This document shows positions 23,928 to 37,001 of a DNA stretch of 64,000 nucleotides, in pieces; position 1 is the stretch's first letter, and each line of letters opens with the position of its first letter. The notes below the pieces were generated by a model. The model saw nothing but the letters and a program-made list of their open reading frames with translations. It did no database searches and had not been told where the DNA came from. The position numbers were made by a program, and so were the translations under genes. Origin of the DNA: Flaccisagitta enflata (lineage: Eukaryota; Chaetognatha; Sagittoidea; Aphragmophora); the NCBI GenBank assembly GCA_965153355.1, contig OZ231127.1, forward strand, positions 59,644,001 to 59,708,000, written 5' to 3'.

Positions 23928-24022
23928 CAAAAAGGAACAAAAACAAAGAGATAGGGAAGAAACAAAAGAAAACAAAGAAAGAGAACCGGGAACCAGATTA
24001 TGTGAAGTGTGAACTCGTGCGT

Positions 24023-24054
<32 letters not shown>

Positions 24055-24577
24055 GCTTCATTTTCTTCTTCAAAATGAATTCGAAAACTTTCATTTTAAC
24101 GTCTAAAATCTTATGCCTTATTCAGTAATCATGATTCATGATGCACACTACAATTCTCTATGAACTGTGATTACCGGTCAGTCTGTCCGTTGACTGATTT
24201 GTAAGTTGTTTATTTTATCAAGTGTCGAGTGAAATTTGTGACCACCCCTGCCCATAATGCCAAATTGCACAAAACCACATTGCAGTTATTGCAAATGATG
24301 GTGCATGATATCAATTGTCTTTTCAATTTTCAGTCAATCAGTTAGTCGGTTGGTCTGTCACTCTTAAGTTTTTCGACATTATTGAGTCTCCAATTTGTGA
24401 GATTTATTTTTAAAAAAGGATTGCAAATGTTGAAACTTGTTAGAAAGTGTCAAAAATGAAGTCAGGTTTAGAGAAATTAGAAAGAGTTATAAAACAATAA
24501 AAAATGAGCCTTAAATAGCCTTAAATAACCTTAAATATTAAATTTCTGTTGAGGACAAATTGGATATTCAATTATTT
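23928..24577. other. No gene; A tract and decayed repeat
   Basis: Contains a pure A run (about 24025-24053). CAGTCTGTCCGTTGACTG and CCCCTGCCCATAATGCC near 24178-24265 may be decayed family A sequence. TAGCCTTAAATAACCTTAAA short repeats lie near 24515. Confidence 0.4.
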
Positions 24578-24613
24578 ACGTCGCGCACGCGACTGATGGG
24601 AGTTGGCCTTGTT
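24578..24613 (-). mobile_element. Family A deletion remnant
   Basis: A right-end hairpin (GTCGCGCACGCGAC) is joined almost directly to a left-end sequence (GGCCTTGTTT) with the body missing. Confidence 0.4.
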
Positions 24614-24679
24614 TGATTAGATTTCAGAGTTCATCACCCCTCGCTCTGGCCGGTCGTTCTAAACAATCGAACGCACGAA

Positions 24680-24902
24680 AACAAGGCCGGATACGCGGCC
24701 GATAAGCAGTCGCTGGCGGGTGGGCAAGGGCAGTAATGCGAGGGGGCAGGGGCAGTATGTGACTGGGCTGGGGCCGTAGTGTGGGTGGGCAGGGGTCGTG
24801 ACGATCAAAAATCGCTATTTCGCCCGTTCAGATTTTCGCGTTCCCTTCATTCATTCATTCCTTCACACCTTCTTATGGAGTAGCTTGGCAAGCGACTAAA
24901 AA
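24680..24902 (+). mobile_element. Family A element (A9)
   Basis: AACAAGGCCGGATACGCGGCC left end, three GGGTGGGCA(A/G)GGG-type cores in direct repeat (24717-24790), and AAGCGACTAAAA at the right end with only part of the hairpin. The GACC tract is replaced by a CATT run. Confidence 0.6.
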
Positions 24903-25630
24903 GGCCACTACCATCAAGTAGCTTATAAATTAATGATTGACTAGATAACCTACACAACTAGGTTAATTTTTTAAATAAATTTCATCAACAAGAAATAGCT
25001 CTGATTACCTTTTCTCCTAAATGACTTCAAAGACTTATTTGACCTCAGAAAAGACAACATTGATATGAAACATTTTCAATAAGGAGATTGAAAATACTTG
25101 ACACTGACAAAAAGTAAAGATGTGAAAGACTGCTAGACAGACAGACCGACGGACGGATGGACAGTTTCAAAGTGGCTAGCGGGGTATAGCGACGAATTCT
25201 GTTAAGTCCCTTCAAAATAAAAAAAGATACATCCTGGGAGAGGCCTGGGGATCGAAGTGCAAATTTTTTCCCGCTTCTGCTGCTAATTCACAATTTATGA
25301 TGTGAAAACACCAAACCTCGAGCTCCTAGTATCCAAGCTAAGATCAGTATTGAAGCAATATCGGGTACGACTGATAATACTGATAATACTAAAAATACTG
25401 ATAAGAAATTATCACTGAAGGAAGAAATTTGCTGATCAACGAACCTGCTGCGGCTAAAATGGCTTTTGATGTGGTTATCACGAAATCATGAAAGATCTCA
25501 CTGAATTTTCATTATTCTGTTTCGGTTGAATGGTTTATCGACCTTTGATTTTTCGTGAGTTGTGACGCAAGTTGATTTGAAAAAAAGAATAACAAAATGA
25601 AATGACAAGAAACCGAAAAAAGGAAAAGAA
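24903..25630. other. No gene recognised
   Basis: A decayed right end of family A type lies at about 25135-25195 (GACCGACGGACGGATGGAC, then GGGGTATAGCGACGAA). GATAATACT repeats lie at 25370-25400. CTAAGATCAG near 25338 superficially recalls U2 snRNA but lacks the rest. Confidence 0.4.
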
Positions 25631-25649
25631 GAAAGAAAGAAAAAAGAAG

Positions 25650-25651
25650 GA

Positions 25652-25702
<51 letters not shown>

Positions 25703-25725
25703 GAAGGAAGAAAGAAAGAAAGACT
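25650..25725. repeat. (GAAA)n
   Basis: A tetramer array in a wider A/G-rich stretch (25575-25860). Confidence 0.9.
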
Positions 25726-25859
25726 GAGCGAAAGAAATATGTTAGGAGACAGAAAGAATAAACAACGGAAAAAAGAATGAAAGTAAAAAGAAAAAAAAAC
25801 TGAAATAAACTGAAACAAACGATGGAAAGAAAAAGAGGACAAAGTGAAAGAAAACAAAA

Positions 25860-26900
25860 AAACAAGAAAAACCAAACGACGTTTTTCTGTGAAAAATGAA
25901 CAAGCGACAGGAGACATTTAAAGCATGAACAAATGAAGGAGAGGTGAAAAAAATGCGAAAAATAAAAACAAGCTCCGCTTTAACAGGGTGCGCAAAAAAT
26001 TTGGTATAAATGTATGGGGGGCCATAGAGGATGTCTTATCAAACGCTCAGAAATACCCACAACGCGGTATGGTCAACGATAGGGTCAATGATATGGGTAC
26101 AATGGTTCGGTGTTTTCAGTAGGCGACAGAAATATGTGAAATGAGATTGGTAGAACTCATAGAAAACCAGGCGATTACAACAATATTTTACCCATCTATT
26201 TCTATCGACAGTTTTGGATACCGTACTTGATGTCCTGCTTTGCTGCTATATCTTATCGGTTGAAATGCCACCATTTTAATTCCTTGCTTTGCTAGCGATG
26301 AAGGTTGAATGAGAAAATGAAGTGTTTTAATGTATGGTATGCATTTGGGAAGCTCCACTTATGTTTTGGTCTCACAAGTATCTCTTCTATGCCAACAGGA
26401 CAGTACAGACTTTTCTGCCTACGCCGTTAAGATTCAATTTCAAAGGAAGCCACTTAACTCTGAAATTCAAATGAACACGAAATAAAAAGTGTTTCTTGGT
26501 TTTATCTCGGTTTGATCGTGTCGCCATTTAAAATCTGGTAAATAATTAACTCTGCTTTCATCTGTGAGGAAGACGAATGATAAGGAAAAATAAATAAAGT
26601 CAGAGCACTCGACGAGAACTCTCCTGTTTTTTGTTTCTTTCCACTTTCATTCCGTCCCAAATATGCAAATGAGACTTTAATGTTTCCATGGCAAAAAAAA
26701 CGAGAAAAAAAAGTCTCTTTTATTCAAATTGTTCTCAAGAAGGGAACACAAACAAAATGAAAAAGAAAAGGAAAAGTGGCGGTAATCACGCTCTGTTGAA
26801 CGTTCTTTCATATCGAAACAATCACCATCTTTCTTTTTTGTCCTTTCAGTTTCGGTCTGTCAGTTGGCTTTTCTGTCAGTTCGTTTGTCCGTCTATCAGT
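25860..26900. other. No gene recognised
   Basis: Unique-looking sequence with only short frames. The frame at 26688-27014 runs into the CT array and has no family features. Confidence 0.45.
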
Positions 26901-26910
26901 ATCACACAGC

Positions 26911-26911
<1 letters not shown>

Positions 26912-27005
<94 letters not shown>
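26912..27005. repeat. (CT)n, block 1 of 3
   Basis: Pure CT run, with an unrelated ~85-bp spacer before the next block. Confidence 0.97.
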
Positions 27006-27007
<2 letters not shown>

Positions 27008-27086
27008 CTCCTGATAGTTTACATCATGACGTAAAACACTTCGGGTGACTTCGGAATGCGCCGTAAATCATGTCAACATACTTTCT

Positions 27087-27275
<189 letters not shown>

Positions 27276-27416
27276 ACACACACCCTCATTTTTCTGTTGT
27301 TTTTCTTCAGAGTATGTGTGATAATAAACTCGATATGCTTTAACGTCTCCCTCATGTACTCCCAAATATGATTTATTTAACAATGTAATTGAAAATGTTT
27401 TCAGAACGGTCACGCG

Positions 27417-28332
<916 letters not shown>

Positions 28333-28876
28333 ACGGGTGGTCTTTAAAAAGGTAGCTTTTAATTTTTTTGATATTATTCTTAAAATTTCTCCTAAGTAAA
28401 AAATTTTTTTTTTAGCTATCTAGATATGATCGTCGCCCACATATTCCATTATGCACATTTTTTAGCAGGATCAATATTTTTCATTTTATTTTTAAAAAAC
28501 TAAATTGAATTACGGACCACTTAAAGAATTTTGCTTAAATTTGATTAAAAATCAATGATTTTAACAGAATTTACTTTTGAATGAAGATAGTGGAATAAAA
28601 GTTGGTCTTGGGAAACCATAAAAACCAAAACTTTTTATGTGAAACACTAATTGCATACCTAAAACACTAATAATAATCATGTATTGTTTTTAGTTAAAAA
28701 CAAGCAATAATGCTCAGAAAAAAATATTTTGGTTTATCATACATAATTTGAATTTATATATTTTGATCATAAGTACAAATTCAGAGATTCATCATTTCAA
28801 ATATTCACATAATAAGCAGTTATAAACAGTTTTTCTTTTATTCGGATACAGAGCTACTTTTTTTAAGTCCACCCGG
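28333..28876. mobile_element. Tc1/mariner-like MITE
   Basis: TA flanks (28331-28332 and 28877-28878). The left end CGGGTGGTCTTTAAAAAGG continues to TAGCT. The right end is the complement of CCGGGTGGACTTAAAAAAAG, also followed by TAGCT. The interior is AT-rich with no ORF. The inverted repeat is imperfect, so the copy looks old. Confidence 0.55.
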
Positions 28877-28922
28877 TATTTACAGAAAGCTTGGCAGCGA
28901 TTGATAATCAACAATGGAAATT

Positions 28923-29126
28923 AACAAGGCCGGATACACGGCTACCCCGTGTAGGTGGGCAGGGGCTATATTTGAGGTCACCAGATCATTTGGGCAGGAG
29001 CGGTGAGGCCAAAAACCCCAAAAACACAAAAAAGTAAAGTGTGACCGACGGACTGACGGACGGACTGACGGAGGGACCGACAGACCAACAAAGCGGGTTG
29101 TAGAGTCGCATAGCACGCGACTAAAA
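28923..29126 (+). mobile_element. Family A two-hairpin element (A10), near-canonical
   Basis: AACAAGGCCGGATACACGGC left hairpin, GTAGGTGGGCAGGGGC core, second core TTTGGGCAGGAGCGGTGAGG, a GACCGACGGACTGACGGAC tract, AAAGCGGGTTGTAG, right hairpin AGTCGCATAGCACGCGACT, then AAAAA. 204 bp, no ORF. It is a good reference copy for the a1 subfamily. Confidence 0.85.
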
Positions 29127-29175
29127 ATAAAATGAAACTTACTGACCAACTGACCAATAAATCAACCAAGCGGGG

Positions 29176-29242
29176 TGTGTGTATGTATGTGTGTGTTTGT
29201 GTGAGTGCGTGTGTGTGTGTGCGCGTGCGCGCGCGTGCGTGC

Positions 29243-29315
<73 letters not shown>
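29176..29315. repeat. (GT)n with GC interruptions
   Basis: Alternating purine-pyrimidine run, including GCGCGTGCGCGCGCG near 29221-29235. Confidence 0.95.
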
Positions 29316-29318
<3 letters not shown>

Positions 29319-29378
29319 CCTCGACTTTATCTTTGGCATCTTTGTCATCTTTGTCATCATCACCACCGTGAGTGATTT

Positions 29379-29581
<203 letters not shown>

Positions 29582-29639
29582 TCTTACCCGATTATGCCCA
29601 ATCTCGCTCAATTTCACGCAAACAAAAAAAAATATGCAA

Positions 29640-29700
29640 TGGACCAAAGGACAGATGGACCGACAGATGGACAGACAAAGCCTGTGAGGATGCGTCTAAC
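29640..29700 (+). mobile_element. Family A right-end remnant
   Basis: GGACCGACAGATGGACAGAC then AAAGCCTGTGAGGATGCGTC: a GACC tract and pre-hairpin motif with a decayed hairpin. Confidence 0.4.
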
Positions 29701-29711
29701 TAGTCATACAA

Positions 29712-30196
29712 GGATCGCATATGGTCAGCAGTACCCGATGCCCTGCTTGGATTGATCCAGTTAAGAAGTGGAGTGAGAGCAGGGTAGCGGCCCTCAAGGG
29801 CCATGGTCCTGTAGAACAAAGGATTGAATTTCCAGGCGTCCTGAGGGGTATATTTTAGGCCTTAGATAACCGATCTACGCCACTGTAGGCAAATTGGAGC
29901 GCAGAAGTTAGGCTTGGAGATCAGTTTGGATGTTTGGAGGGCAAATTTGATGTTTGGAGGGCTGATTTGATGTTTGGAGGGCTGATTGAAGGTTTGGAGG
30001 GTAGATTTGAGGTCTGGAGGGCAGATATGACGCATGGGGGAGGGCTGATTTGAAGCCTGAGGGACTAATTCGAGATTTCGGAGGGCTAATTTAAGGCCTT
30101 GATGGTCAATGGGGGGGGACGGATGGAAACGGAAGGAGGGATGTCTGGAAATTCCCTCCTGTGTTCTACAGGACATCGACCCTTTGGGGCCGCTGC
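29712..30196. mobile_element. Family B palindromic element with tail (B4)
   Basis: The tail at 29712-29782 contains ATGGTCAGCAGTACCCGATG then CCCTGCTTGG, matching the inverted tail of B3. Inverted arms: 29783-29845 (GTAGCGGCCCTCAAGGGCC, then ATGGTCCTGTAGAACA) and about 30140-30196 (ending GACCCTTTGGGGCCGCTGCC). The core has ~20-bp direct repeats of GTTTGGAGGGCTGATTTGA (29930-30085). Confidence 0.75.
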
Positions 30197-30372
30197 CCAT
30201 AAAGGGCCACCATGGGTAAAAACTGCCTTCAAAGGATTAAAATGTTGCTTGGTTGCGGCTATCGTAAAATCGTAAACCTGGGATTTTTTTTGGACATGAA
30301 TCTGTTGGTCCATCCATCGGTCAGTTGGTTCGTTAGTTAATGAAGGTCAAGTTGAAAGATGCGGTTGTGATT

Positions 30373-30375
<3 letters not shown>

Positions 30376-30455
<80 letters not shown>

Positions 30456-30580
30456 TGTGTGTGTGTCTGTGTGTGTGTCTGTGTGTGTCTCTGTGTGTGT
30501 CTCTGTGTGTGTCTGTGTGTGTGTCTGTGTGTGTGTCTCTGTGTGTGTCTCTGTGTCTGTGTGTGTCTGAGTGTGTGTAC
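30376..30580. repeat. (GT)n then GTGTGTCT variants
   Basis: Pure GT to about 30454, then GTGTGTGTCT and GTGTCTCT higher-order units to about 30575. Confidence 0.95.
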
Positions 30581-30784
30581 GAGTCTTGGTCATCGACGTT
30601 ACTTTATCATCTTCGTCATCATCGCGTTTCCCGACTCATAAAGTATGATGCATTCACGTAGAACATTTTTTCAGGTAGCTTCATAGGTCCTGAGGTCCAG
30701 ACCAACATAGATACTGAGCATCTCATCAAAGCTAAGGCAGTACATTGTCTTTAAAGAACCTGACTAAGCGGTTTGCATAAATGG

Positions 30785-30918
<134 letters not shown>

Positions 30919-31076
30919 AATTGTAGTGAAGTTATTGAAGTCTCTGTCTTTTTGTCAATCCTTCTTCTTCCTCTTCCTCTCCATCTCTCTCTCTTTTCCT
31001 CTGTCTCTTCTCCTTTGCTCATTCCTAATCTTTCTTAGCCTGAAGAAGGTCGACGTCTCGATCGAAAATTCGCGTT

Positions 31077-31228
31077 TTTAGTTGCGGACACGCAACTTTA
31101 AGAGGCTTTGTCCATCCGTCGGTCGGTTGGTCGGTTAGTCCGTGGTGATCGAGCTGAAAAGTGGGAAAACGCGCATTTCTGCCCCTGCCCACCCATCCGC
31201 AACTGATGGCCGATTATCCGGCCTTGTT
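31077..31228 (-). mobile_element. Family A two-hairpin element (A11), short
   Basis: In reverse: TTTAGTTGCGGACACGCAACT (7-bp stem), AAGAGGCTTTGTCCATCCG, a GGTCGGTT tract, CCCCTGCCCACCCATCCGC, and GGCCGATTATCCGGCCTTGTT as the left-end hairpin. Only 152 bp, yet all family blocks are present. Confidence 0.8.
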
Positions 31229-31369
31229 GTAAGTAAATTTCACTTTTCCAAGTTGTATGACAATTTGCGCTCAATACAATATACCCGCTCTAGTCAACAG
31301 TCAACAGTCAAGTAACTTCCACTCTCAACTATTACATACACGGTCTAGACCTTGAAGTGCGAATCCTCT

Positions 31370-31453
<84 letters not shown>
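31370..31453. repeat. (CA)n
   Basis: About 41 CA units. Confidence 0.97.
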
Positions 31454-31455
<2 letters not shown>

Positions 31456-31878
31456 ATAATCCAATGAAAAAACAAATAAACAAAGATGCCATTCCTTAAA
31501 ATATCACCGTTTTATTGAGGGAAGGGGGGGTTCTGGTTTAGTTAAGTTTGCAGTGACGTGTACCCAGCCAATATTACTTAATACTTATCCTATCAACGCA
31601 TTACATGATATTTTACCCTTGCCGGCTGTTTGCACAAGCATACAAACGGATAAGCATAACCTAGAAGCTTGCAAAAAAAAAATAAACAAAAAACAAAACA
31701 AAAATAAACAAAAAGAAAAAAAAAACGACCTCCACCTTCATATGCATATCTTACTCCGCAGGGTTTTCAGATGCTTAAAAAGGGAAAACCTTTGAGAGAA
31801 ATGCTACTTAGATGTAGTGGATGGCCCATGTTCATGCCGTAAAGACCAAGATGAAAAGGTCAAGTAGTGACCACTCTA
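31454..31878. other. No gene recognised
   Basis: A short frame at 31553-31795 crosses an A-rich run and has no family resemblance. Confidence 0.4.
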
Positions 31879-32003
31879 GTGGGCAGGGGCCATATTTGTG
31901 GTCACTTCCATATTCAAGCAGCAGCAGTGAGGCCAAAGACCGCAAAAGAACGAAAAAAGTAAAGTGTGACGGAGGGACCGACAGACCGACAAAGTGACTA
32001 AAA
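31879..32003 (+). mobile_element. Family A element lacking both hairpins (A12)
   Basis: AGTGGGCAGGGGCC core, AGTGAGGCCAAAGACCGC block, GGGACCGACAGACCGAC tract, then AAAGTGACTAAAA. The left hairpin and most of the right hairpin are deleted. Confidence 0.6.
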
Positions 32004-32358
32004 CTGGGAAAGCCTTGATTGTTAGTCTGGGTCTTTCGTACGAAAACTGCTTTGTGTTACCAACAGACGACCCTTTCAGTAATGTATGAAGTGGCCCGAT
32101 ATTTGACTCACTGACGGACCAACACACCCACAGACCAACACACCCATGAACCAACGATTCAACAGAACAATGGACGTGATGAAATATTGATTTAGCTCGT
32201 CAGTAGTCATTTCTTTGATGTAGAAGCCACGTCTACTTGTTTTCTTTTGTGATTCTGGGCGCTGGTGCGTGGTCTTGACAATGCCTCTTTTTTTCCTTTT
32301 TAAAGCCTCTTGTGGATAGCTAGCAAACTTATCGACATCAAGTCAAATGGCTGTTTAG

Positions 32359-32665
32359 TAGGGTGGTCCGGAACTGGGTCAAATTTCATATATTGATATA
32401 CTTGAGCCTTTTGCACATATGTCTAATAAAAGAAGGATTTCTCACAAGCTGGGGTGTGAAATCAAACAAGAAACCTTGTCGGCAAAACTATAGGGTTGCT
32501 ATGGGGATTTTTTTATTGCCATAGGAAGCCTATAGTTTTGCCGCCATGGTTTAATCTTCAAACTCAGACCTCTGCTTGTGGGAAAACCTTCTTTTTTGGT
32601 ACATTTATGCAAAAAACTAGAGTATATCATTTTTTGAAATTTGACCCTATTTCGTGACCACCCTA
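32359..32665. mobile_element. hAT-like palindromic MITE with perfect 8-bp target duplication
   Basis: CTGTTTAG occurs at 32351-32358 and again at 32666-32673. The ends are TAGGGTGGTC and its near-complement GTGACCACCCTA. The arms pair with mismatches throughout, with AAACTATAGG facing CCTATAGTTT near the centre. 307 bp, no ORF. An 8-bp duplication and this type of end fit the hAT superfamily. Confidence 0.8.
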
Positions 32666-32718
32666 CTGTTTAGTTGATTAAATGATTCATGAATAATCGA
32701 CTCATCAACCTATCCCTT

Positions 32719-32808
32719 TATTCATTCATTCATTCATTCATTCATTCATTCATTCATTCATTCATTCATTCATTCATTCATTCATTCATTCATTCATTCA
32801 TTCATTCA
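32719..32808. repeat. (ATTC)n
   Basis: About 22 tetramers, no interruptions seen. Confidence 0.97.
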
Positions 32809-32939
32809 TAAGTCATTTGAAAATCATAAACTGTCAATCACTCTCTTTCCGTAATTGGTCGCTCATTTCATTTATCAATCATCAATCGTCAATCGTCAAG
32901 CACCAATCATCATTCAACATTCATAGTTCATTTCCCACC

Positions 32940-33085
32940 ACTCACTTTCGCCAGTCACCGATTGCCGCTCTAGAATCGCTCACCAATCACCTATCACCTA
33001 TCACCTATCACCAATAACCAATTGCCGCTCTAAAATCGCTCACCAATCACCTATCACCTATCACCAATAACCAATATAACCAATA
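32940..33085. repeat. Short direct repeats (ATCACCT; ~67-bp unit)
   Basis: Two copies of a unit with ATTGCCGCTCTA(G/A)AATCGC, each followed by CACCTATCACCTATC runs and AACCAATATA copies. Confidence 0.75.
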
Positions 33086-33307
33086 TAACCAATTCGCCAT
33101 CTCACAATCTCACAGATCAATCAAAGCAAAGAATCGTCGTCCCCATGATTCGCGAGAAAGGAGATAAAGCGAGGAAGTGTGTGATTGACAACGCTAACGA
33201 TATGGCGTCATCTTCGCCTTTCAGACCATCGTTATCGTTGTAGTCGTCCATATCGTTATCAGTTCAGTCATCATTTTTTGTCGCGGTCTGACGATGAAGA
33301 TATCGAT

Positions 33308-33487
33308 GATGATGGTGGTGGTGGTGGTGGTGGTGGTGGTGGTGGTGGTGGTGGTGGGGGTGGGGGTGGTGGTGGTGGTGGTGGTGGTGGTGGTGATGGT
33401 GATGGTGATGGTGATGGTGATGATGATGATGATGATGGTGATGGTGATGGTGATGGTGATGGTGATGATGATGATGATGATGATGAA
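33308..33487. repeat. (GGT)n / (GAT)n
   Basis: A GGT run (33312-33393) passing into GGTGAT and GAT. The G-rich strand could form quadruplexes. Frames read poly-Gly, poly-Val or poly-Asp. Confidence 0.95.
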
Positions 33488-33569
33488 GATAACGATGATG
33501 CTATTAATTAAATTTTTGATGAATGATGCCAAAATCGTCGACCATTGCGGTTTTAGTTAATTGCGTGAC

Positions 33570-33700
33570 CAACAGACAGTTGGACGGACGGACGGACGGA
33601 CGGACGTGCGGACTTCAAACGTTTGTGTTACCGATCGACCACCCGACCGACTGACCGAAGGACACAGCCAATTATAGAGGTATTATGCCGCAGCGCACGA
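33570..33700 (+). mobile_element. Family A-related fragment
   Basis: GGACGGACGGACGGACGG tract and GACCACCCGACCGACTGACC, then ACACAGCCAATTATAGAGG and a broken hairpin (ATGCCGCAGCGCACG). No left end found. Confidence 0.4.
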
Positions 33701-33753
33701 AGCGTCCTCCGTGTGCATCATGTTACAAATGGATAAGTGGATATATTTAGTGA

Positions 33754-33914
33754 TTTAGTCAAAACTCCCTTTGGCGGACACGCGACTCTACACCTTGCCG
33801 AGTCAGTCGGTTGGTCCGTCGGTCCCTCAGTAACTTTTTTAAATTCCAACGGTTTTTGCCCTACTGCTCCCGCCCAACCGTCCGCGACTGCATTGCCGTG
33901 TATCCGGCCTTATT
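33754..33914 (-). mobile_element. Family A element (A13)
   Basis: In reverse: TTTAGTC ... GACACGCGACTCTA with an enlarged loop, a GGTTGGTCCGTCGGTCCC tract, CCGCCCAACCGTCCGCGAC, then GCCGTGTATCCGGCCTTATT at the left-end side. Confidence 0.65.
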
Positions 33915-34420
33915 TCCTGAACTGAGAGACCCACTCAACCTCGATAAAAACAAGCATTAATCTGCAGCTCACTTTATCGACTTTTTTTAATCTTACCTAA
34001 TTCAGTCTATTCTCGTTCAAGCAGCTCTGAAATCTCGTTCTCTTATCTCTCTTCGTTTCATTTCTCCTTTCTCCTTTTTTAAAAAAAAAGTTCCTATTTT
34101 TTTGTTGTACGCAGGCCAAAAGTTGTTCTCGAGTTTTTCCAAGGTGTTCCATAATCCTCTTCAAATATTCAAACGACATTCAATACACGAATTTCAAAAT
34201 TCTTGTCTTTCATTTTCCGTTCATCCTCCTCTTCTTTTTTTGTTCCTATTTAGACTCACTTTGGGCAGCAGGGCCAAAGCAATATTGTCCGTTTGGAACA
34301 TATCGCAGAATTTCTATTTATGGCGAAGGAGAAAACAAGGCCCAATATCTGTAGGAAATATCTCGTACCACTCGTCGCTAGTAAAAGCGGCTAGTCTCCA
34401 TGTCATAGGACAGAATCACT

Positions 34421-34539
34421 TTTTAGGTGCGACAAAGCACCTCTATAACTGGCTGTGTCCGTCGGTCTGTCTGTTTGTTGGGTAACGCATTCGTTCGACG
34501 ATCCACACGTCGCACCTTATTGGCCTACTTGGCCTTGTT
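34421..34539 (-). mobile_element. Family A two-hairpin element (A14), a3 subfamily
   Basis: In reverse: TTTTAGGTGCGACAAAGCACCT (6-bp stem AGGTGC/GCACCT), CTATAACTGGCTGTGTCCG, a GTCTGTCTGTTTG tract, TCGTTCGACGAT, then TTGGCCTACTTGGCCTTGTT, whose GGCC arms form the left-end hairpin. At 119 bp it is the smallest intact copy. Confidence 0.8.
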
Positions 34540-34799
34540 CTTATAATAACGAGTACCGGGAGGATGGTTACGTATTAACGTGACCAACAGATAAAGCGAC
34601 CGTCAGAGAGAATAAGCGTCTTACAATACACGTGCTTCATAATACACGTGCTTGGGCGCACTTTTTAAAAAAAGTGTCGGCATTGAATGAAGAGATTATT
34701 AAACTTGAAATGTGTTCATGGCATTTGCCAATGTGTGTTATGTGAGGAAATGTTCAATGCTAGAAAGCGGAGACGCAGAAAAAACGCGTGATGCAGAGA

Positions 34800-34995
34800 G
34801 GAAGAGACACATGCACAGAGGGATGGACACGTAGCTACGGACAGAGGAATATAAGGACTTGAGGGATGGATAGGTAGGGACGAACAGAGGAAAAGAAGGA
34901 ATTGAGGGATGGACACGTAGGGACGGACAGAGAAATAGAAGGACTTGAGGGATGGACGTAGGAACGGGCGGAGGGCTGCAGGGAGTGACAAACGG
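34800..34995. repeat. ~55-bp minisatellite
   Basis: Three to four copies of a unit containing ACTTGAGGGATGGA(C/T) and TAGGGACGGACAGAG. Confidence 0.75.
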
Positions 34996-35519
34996 ACGGA
35001 CAAACAGATGAAGAGATGGACGGACAGGCGATTAAGAGAGAATGATGGAGTTGGGTTGAATTGAGCGAACTGCGCTGCATTGGAATAGATGTGCGTAAGA
35101 AAAAATATAACAGTATCAAAGTTCTGAGACACAATTTTCTTTTGATAGTTAATGCCAAGTTCAGATCCTCTTATTCGTCTACATCGGCGCGGGCGATCAT
35201 TTTTTTTTCACTCTGGCGATGCCGGTGGTGTTGTAGGTGTCGCCTCGTCAAGAAAATAGGTGGGGGGGGGGTGTTTGAAAGGCCCTCATCAATTATCACA
35301 AGGCTTGTAAGATGGCTCATTCCGCCAAGGAACTATATTTAACCAGTATGGGATCAGAATATATGACCTATGAATGTACGAAGGCCAGGCCAAACATTTT
35401 GAAGTCAAATGACATTTGATAAACAAATTGTCATGGCCATTGTATTTGTAGATTGAGGTATTTCATTTAGATGCCCACGATGATGGAGTGAAACCCAACT
35501 GAGAGTTTAGGTTTAAAAA
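34996..35519. other. No gene recognised
   Basis: No motifs in the short frames. No element ends found. Confidence 0.4.
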
Positions 35520-35702
35520 AACAAAGCCGGATACACGGCTACCCCAGTCGCGTTCGGGTAAGCAGGGGCAGTGGTAGCGAAGGTCACTTGGGCAATTGGG
35601 CCGGAGCAGTGAGCTAAAAAAGCTCATGAACGACAAAAAAGTAAAAAGGGGACCAACTAACTCACTGACCGACCGACCGACATAGCGACACGCGACTAAA
35701 AA
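35520..35702 (+). mobile_element. Family A element (A19)
   Basis: AACAAAGCCGGATACACGGCT: the left stem is AGCCG/CGGCT, a compensated change from GGCCG/CGGCC. Then GGGTAAGCAGGGGC, ATTGGGCCGGAGCAGTGAGC, a GACCGACCGACCGAC tract and GACACGCGACTAAAAA with the right hairpin shortened. Confidence 0.75.
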
Positions 35703-35740
35703 CCAACAACCTTCATTCCTGCGTCCCTAAGTTTTCTTAA

Positions 35741-35743
<3 letters not shown>

Positions 35744-35831
<88 letters not shown>
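35744..35831. repeat. (CT)n
   Basis: Pure CT run, 40 bp after A19. Confidence 0.97.
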
Positions 35832-35836
<5 letters not shown>

Positions 35837-36215
35837 TCTTTCATATCTCACTCTCCATCTCTTTCAAGTCTATTAGAGAGGAAGTCCTGTTCCTAATCGC
35901 TTCGTTCCATCTCTCTTTCCATTTTTCCTTTTTTATGCCCTTTTACCTTTTTTTTCTCTTTCCTTTTAAGAATCTTTTGTGTACCTGAGTTAATTGAGGA
36001 CCGCGACCTCACATACATAGCAGAAACGGATGTTGGTGGATCTGTCTAAAAAGGCCTTTTATTCTATGCTTTTTAGATGCCTCTCGCATCTATTTAAGAG
36101 GTCGTGATCGTGTCAGTCTGCTTCTGTCACAATCCTATCACGCATTTGTGAAAATCGCAAAAAGCGTTCTTATCACCATTCATCATTCCTGTTAGATACT
36201 GCATTTTTTCTTTCA

Positions 36216-36491
36216 ATCATTCGTTCATTCATTCATTCAATCATTCTTTCATTCATTCATTCATTCATTCACTCATTCATCCACTAATTTTTTCATTCAT
36301 TCATTCATTCATTCATTCATTCATTCATTCATTCATTCATTCATTCATTCATTCATTCATTCATTCATTCATTTATTTATTCATTCATTCATGCATTCAT
36401 TTCTTCAAACATTCATTCATTCATTCAATCATTCATTCATTCATTCATTCATTCATTCATTCATTCATTCATTCATTCATTCATTCATTCA
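36216..36491. repeat. (ATTC)n
   Basis: A long array with several variant patches (36240-36300 and 36370-36430). Confidence 0.95.
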
Positions 36492-36900
36492 AGACGCCTT
36501 CTTTGCCTTGTTAAACATAATCTTCCGTTATCTCTGGTCCAGACTCCGGATCTCCGCTTCTTACATTGCGCAGTAGTCAGTGAGACGTTGCACGTTAGTG
36601 TTGGAGCTGTGATAGTTATGACGATTAGTCGATGTGGAGGTAGTTTCAGCCTCGAGTGAATTTTATGCGACAGATCTGGGTTGATTTTTCACTCTCACCA
36701 CAACGCAGATATTTCATGCCAGCATGACATTTCGATGACGCTTGTCTTTAATATACAAAGGAAACCTGTCCTCAGTTCACTAGGCAGATTTCAGCCATTT
36801 TTCTGTCATGGTATGGGTCACTCCTCCATAATTACTTTGAAGAATAGAGGGAGAAAGAGAGCAGAGACGTAAAGCCTACGCTACGACAGCGTCACACTCA
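36492..36900. other. No gene recognised
   Basis: Nothing identifiable between the ATTC and GACA arrays. Confidence 0.4.
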
Positions 36901-36904
36901 CAGG

Positions 36905-36953
36905 CGGAGAAATAGAAAGACAGACCGAGAGACAGACAGAGAGACAGAGAGAC

Positions 36954-37001
<48 letters not shown>

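Noticed and set aside
25338-25370. CTAAGATCAG similarity to U2 snRNA
   Set aside because: Only about 10 bases match, and the surrounding U2 sequence is absent.
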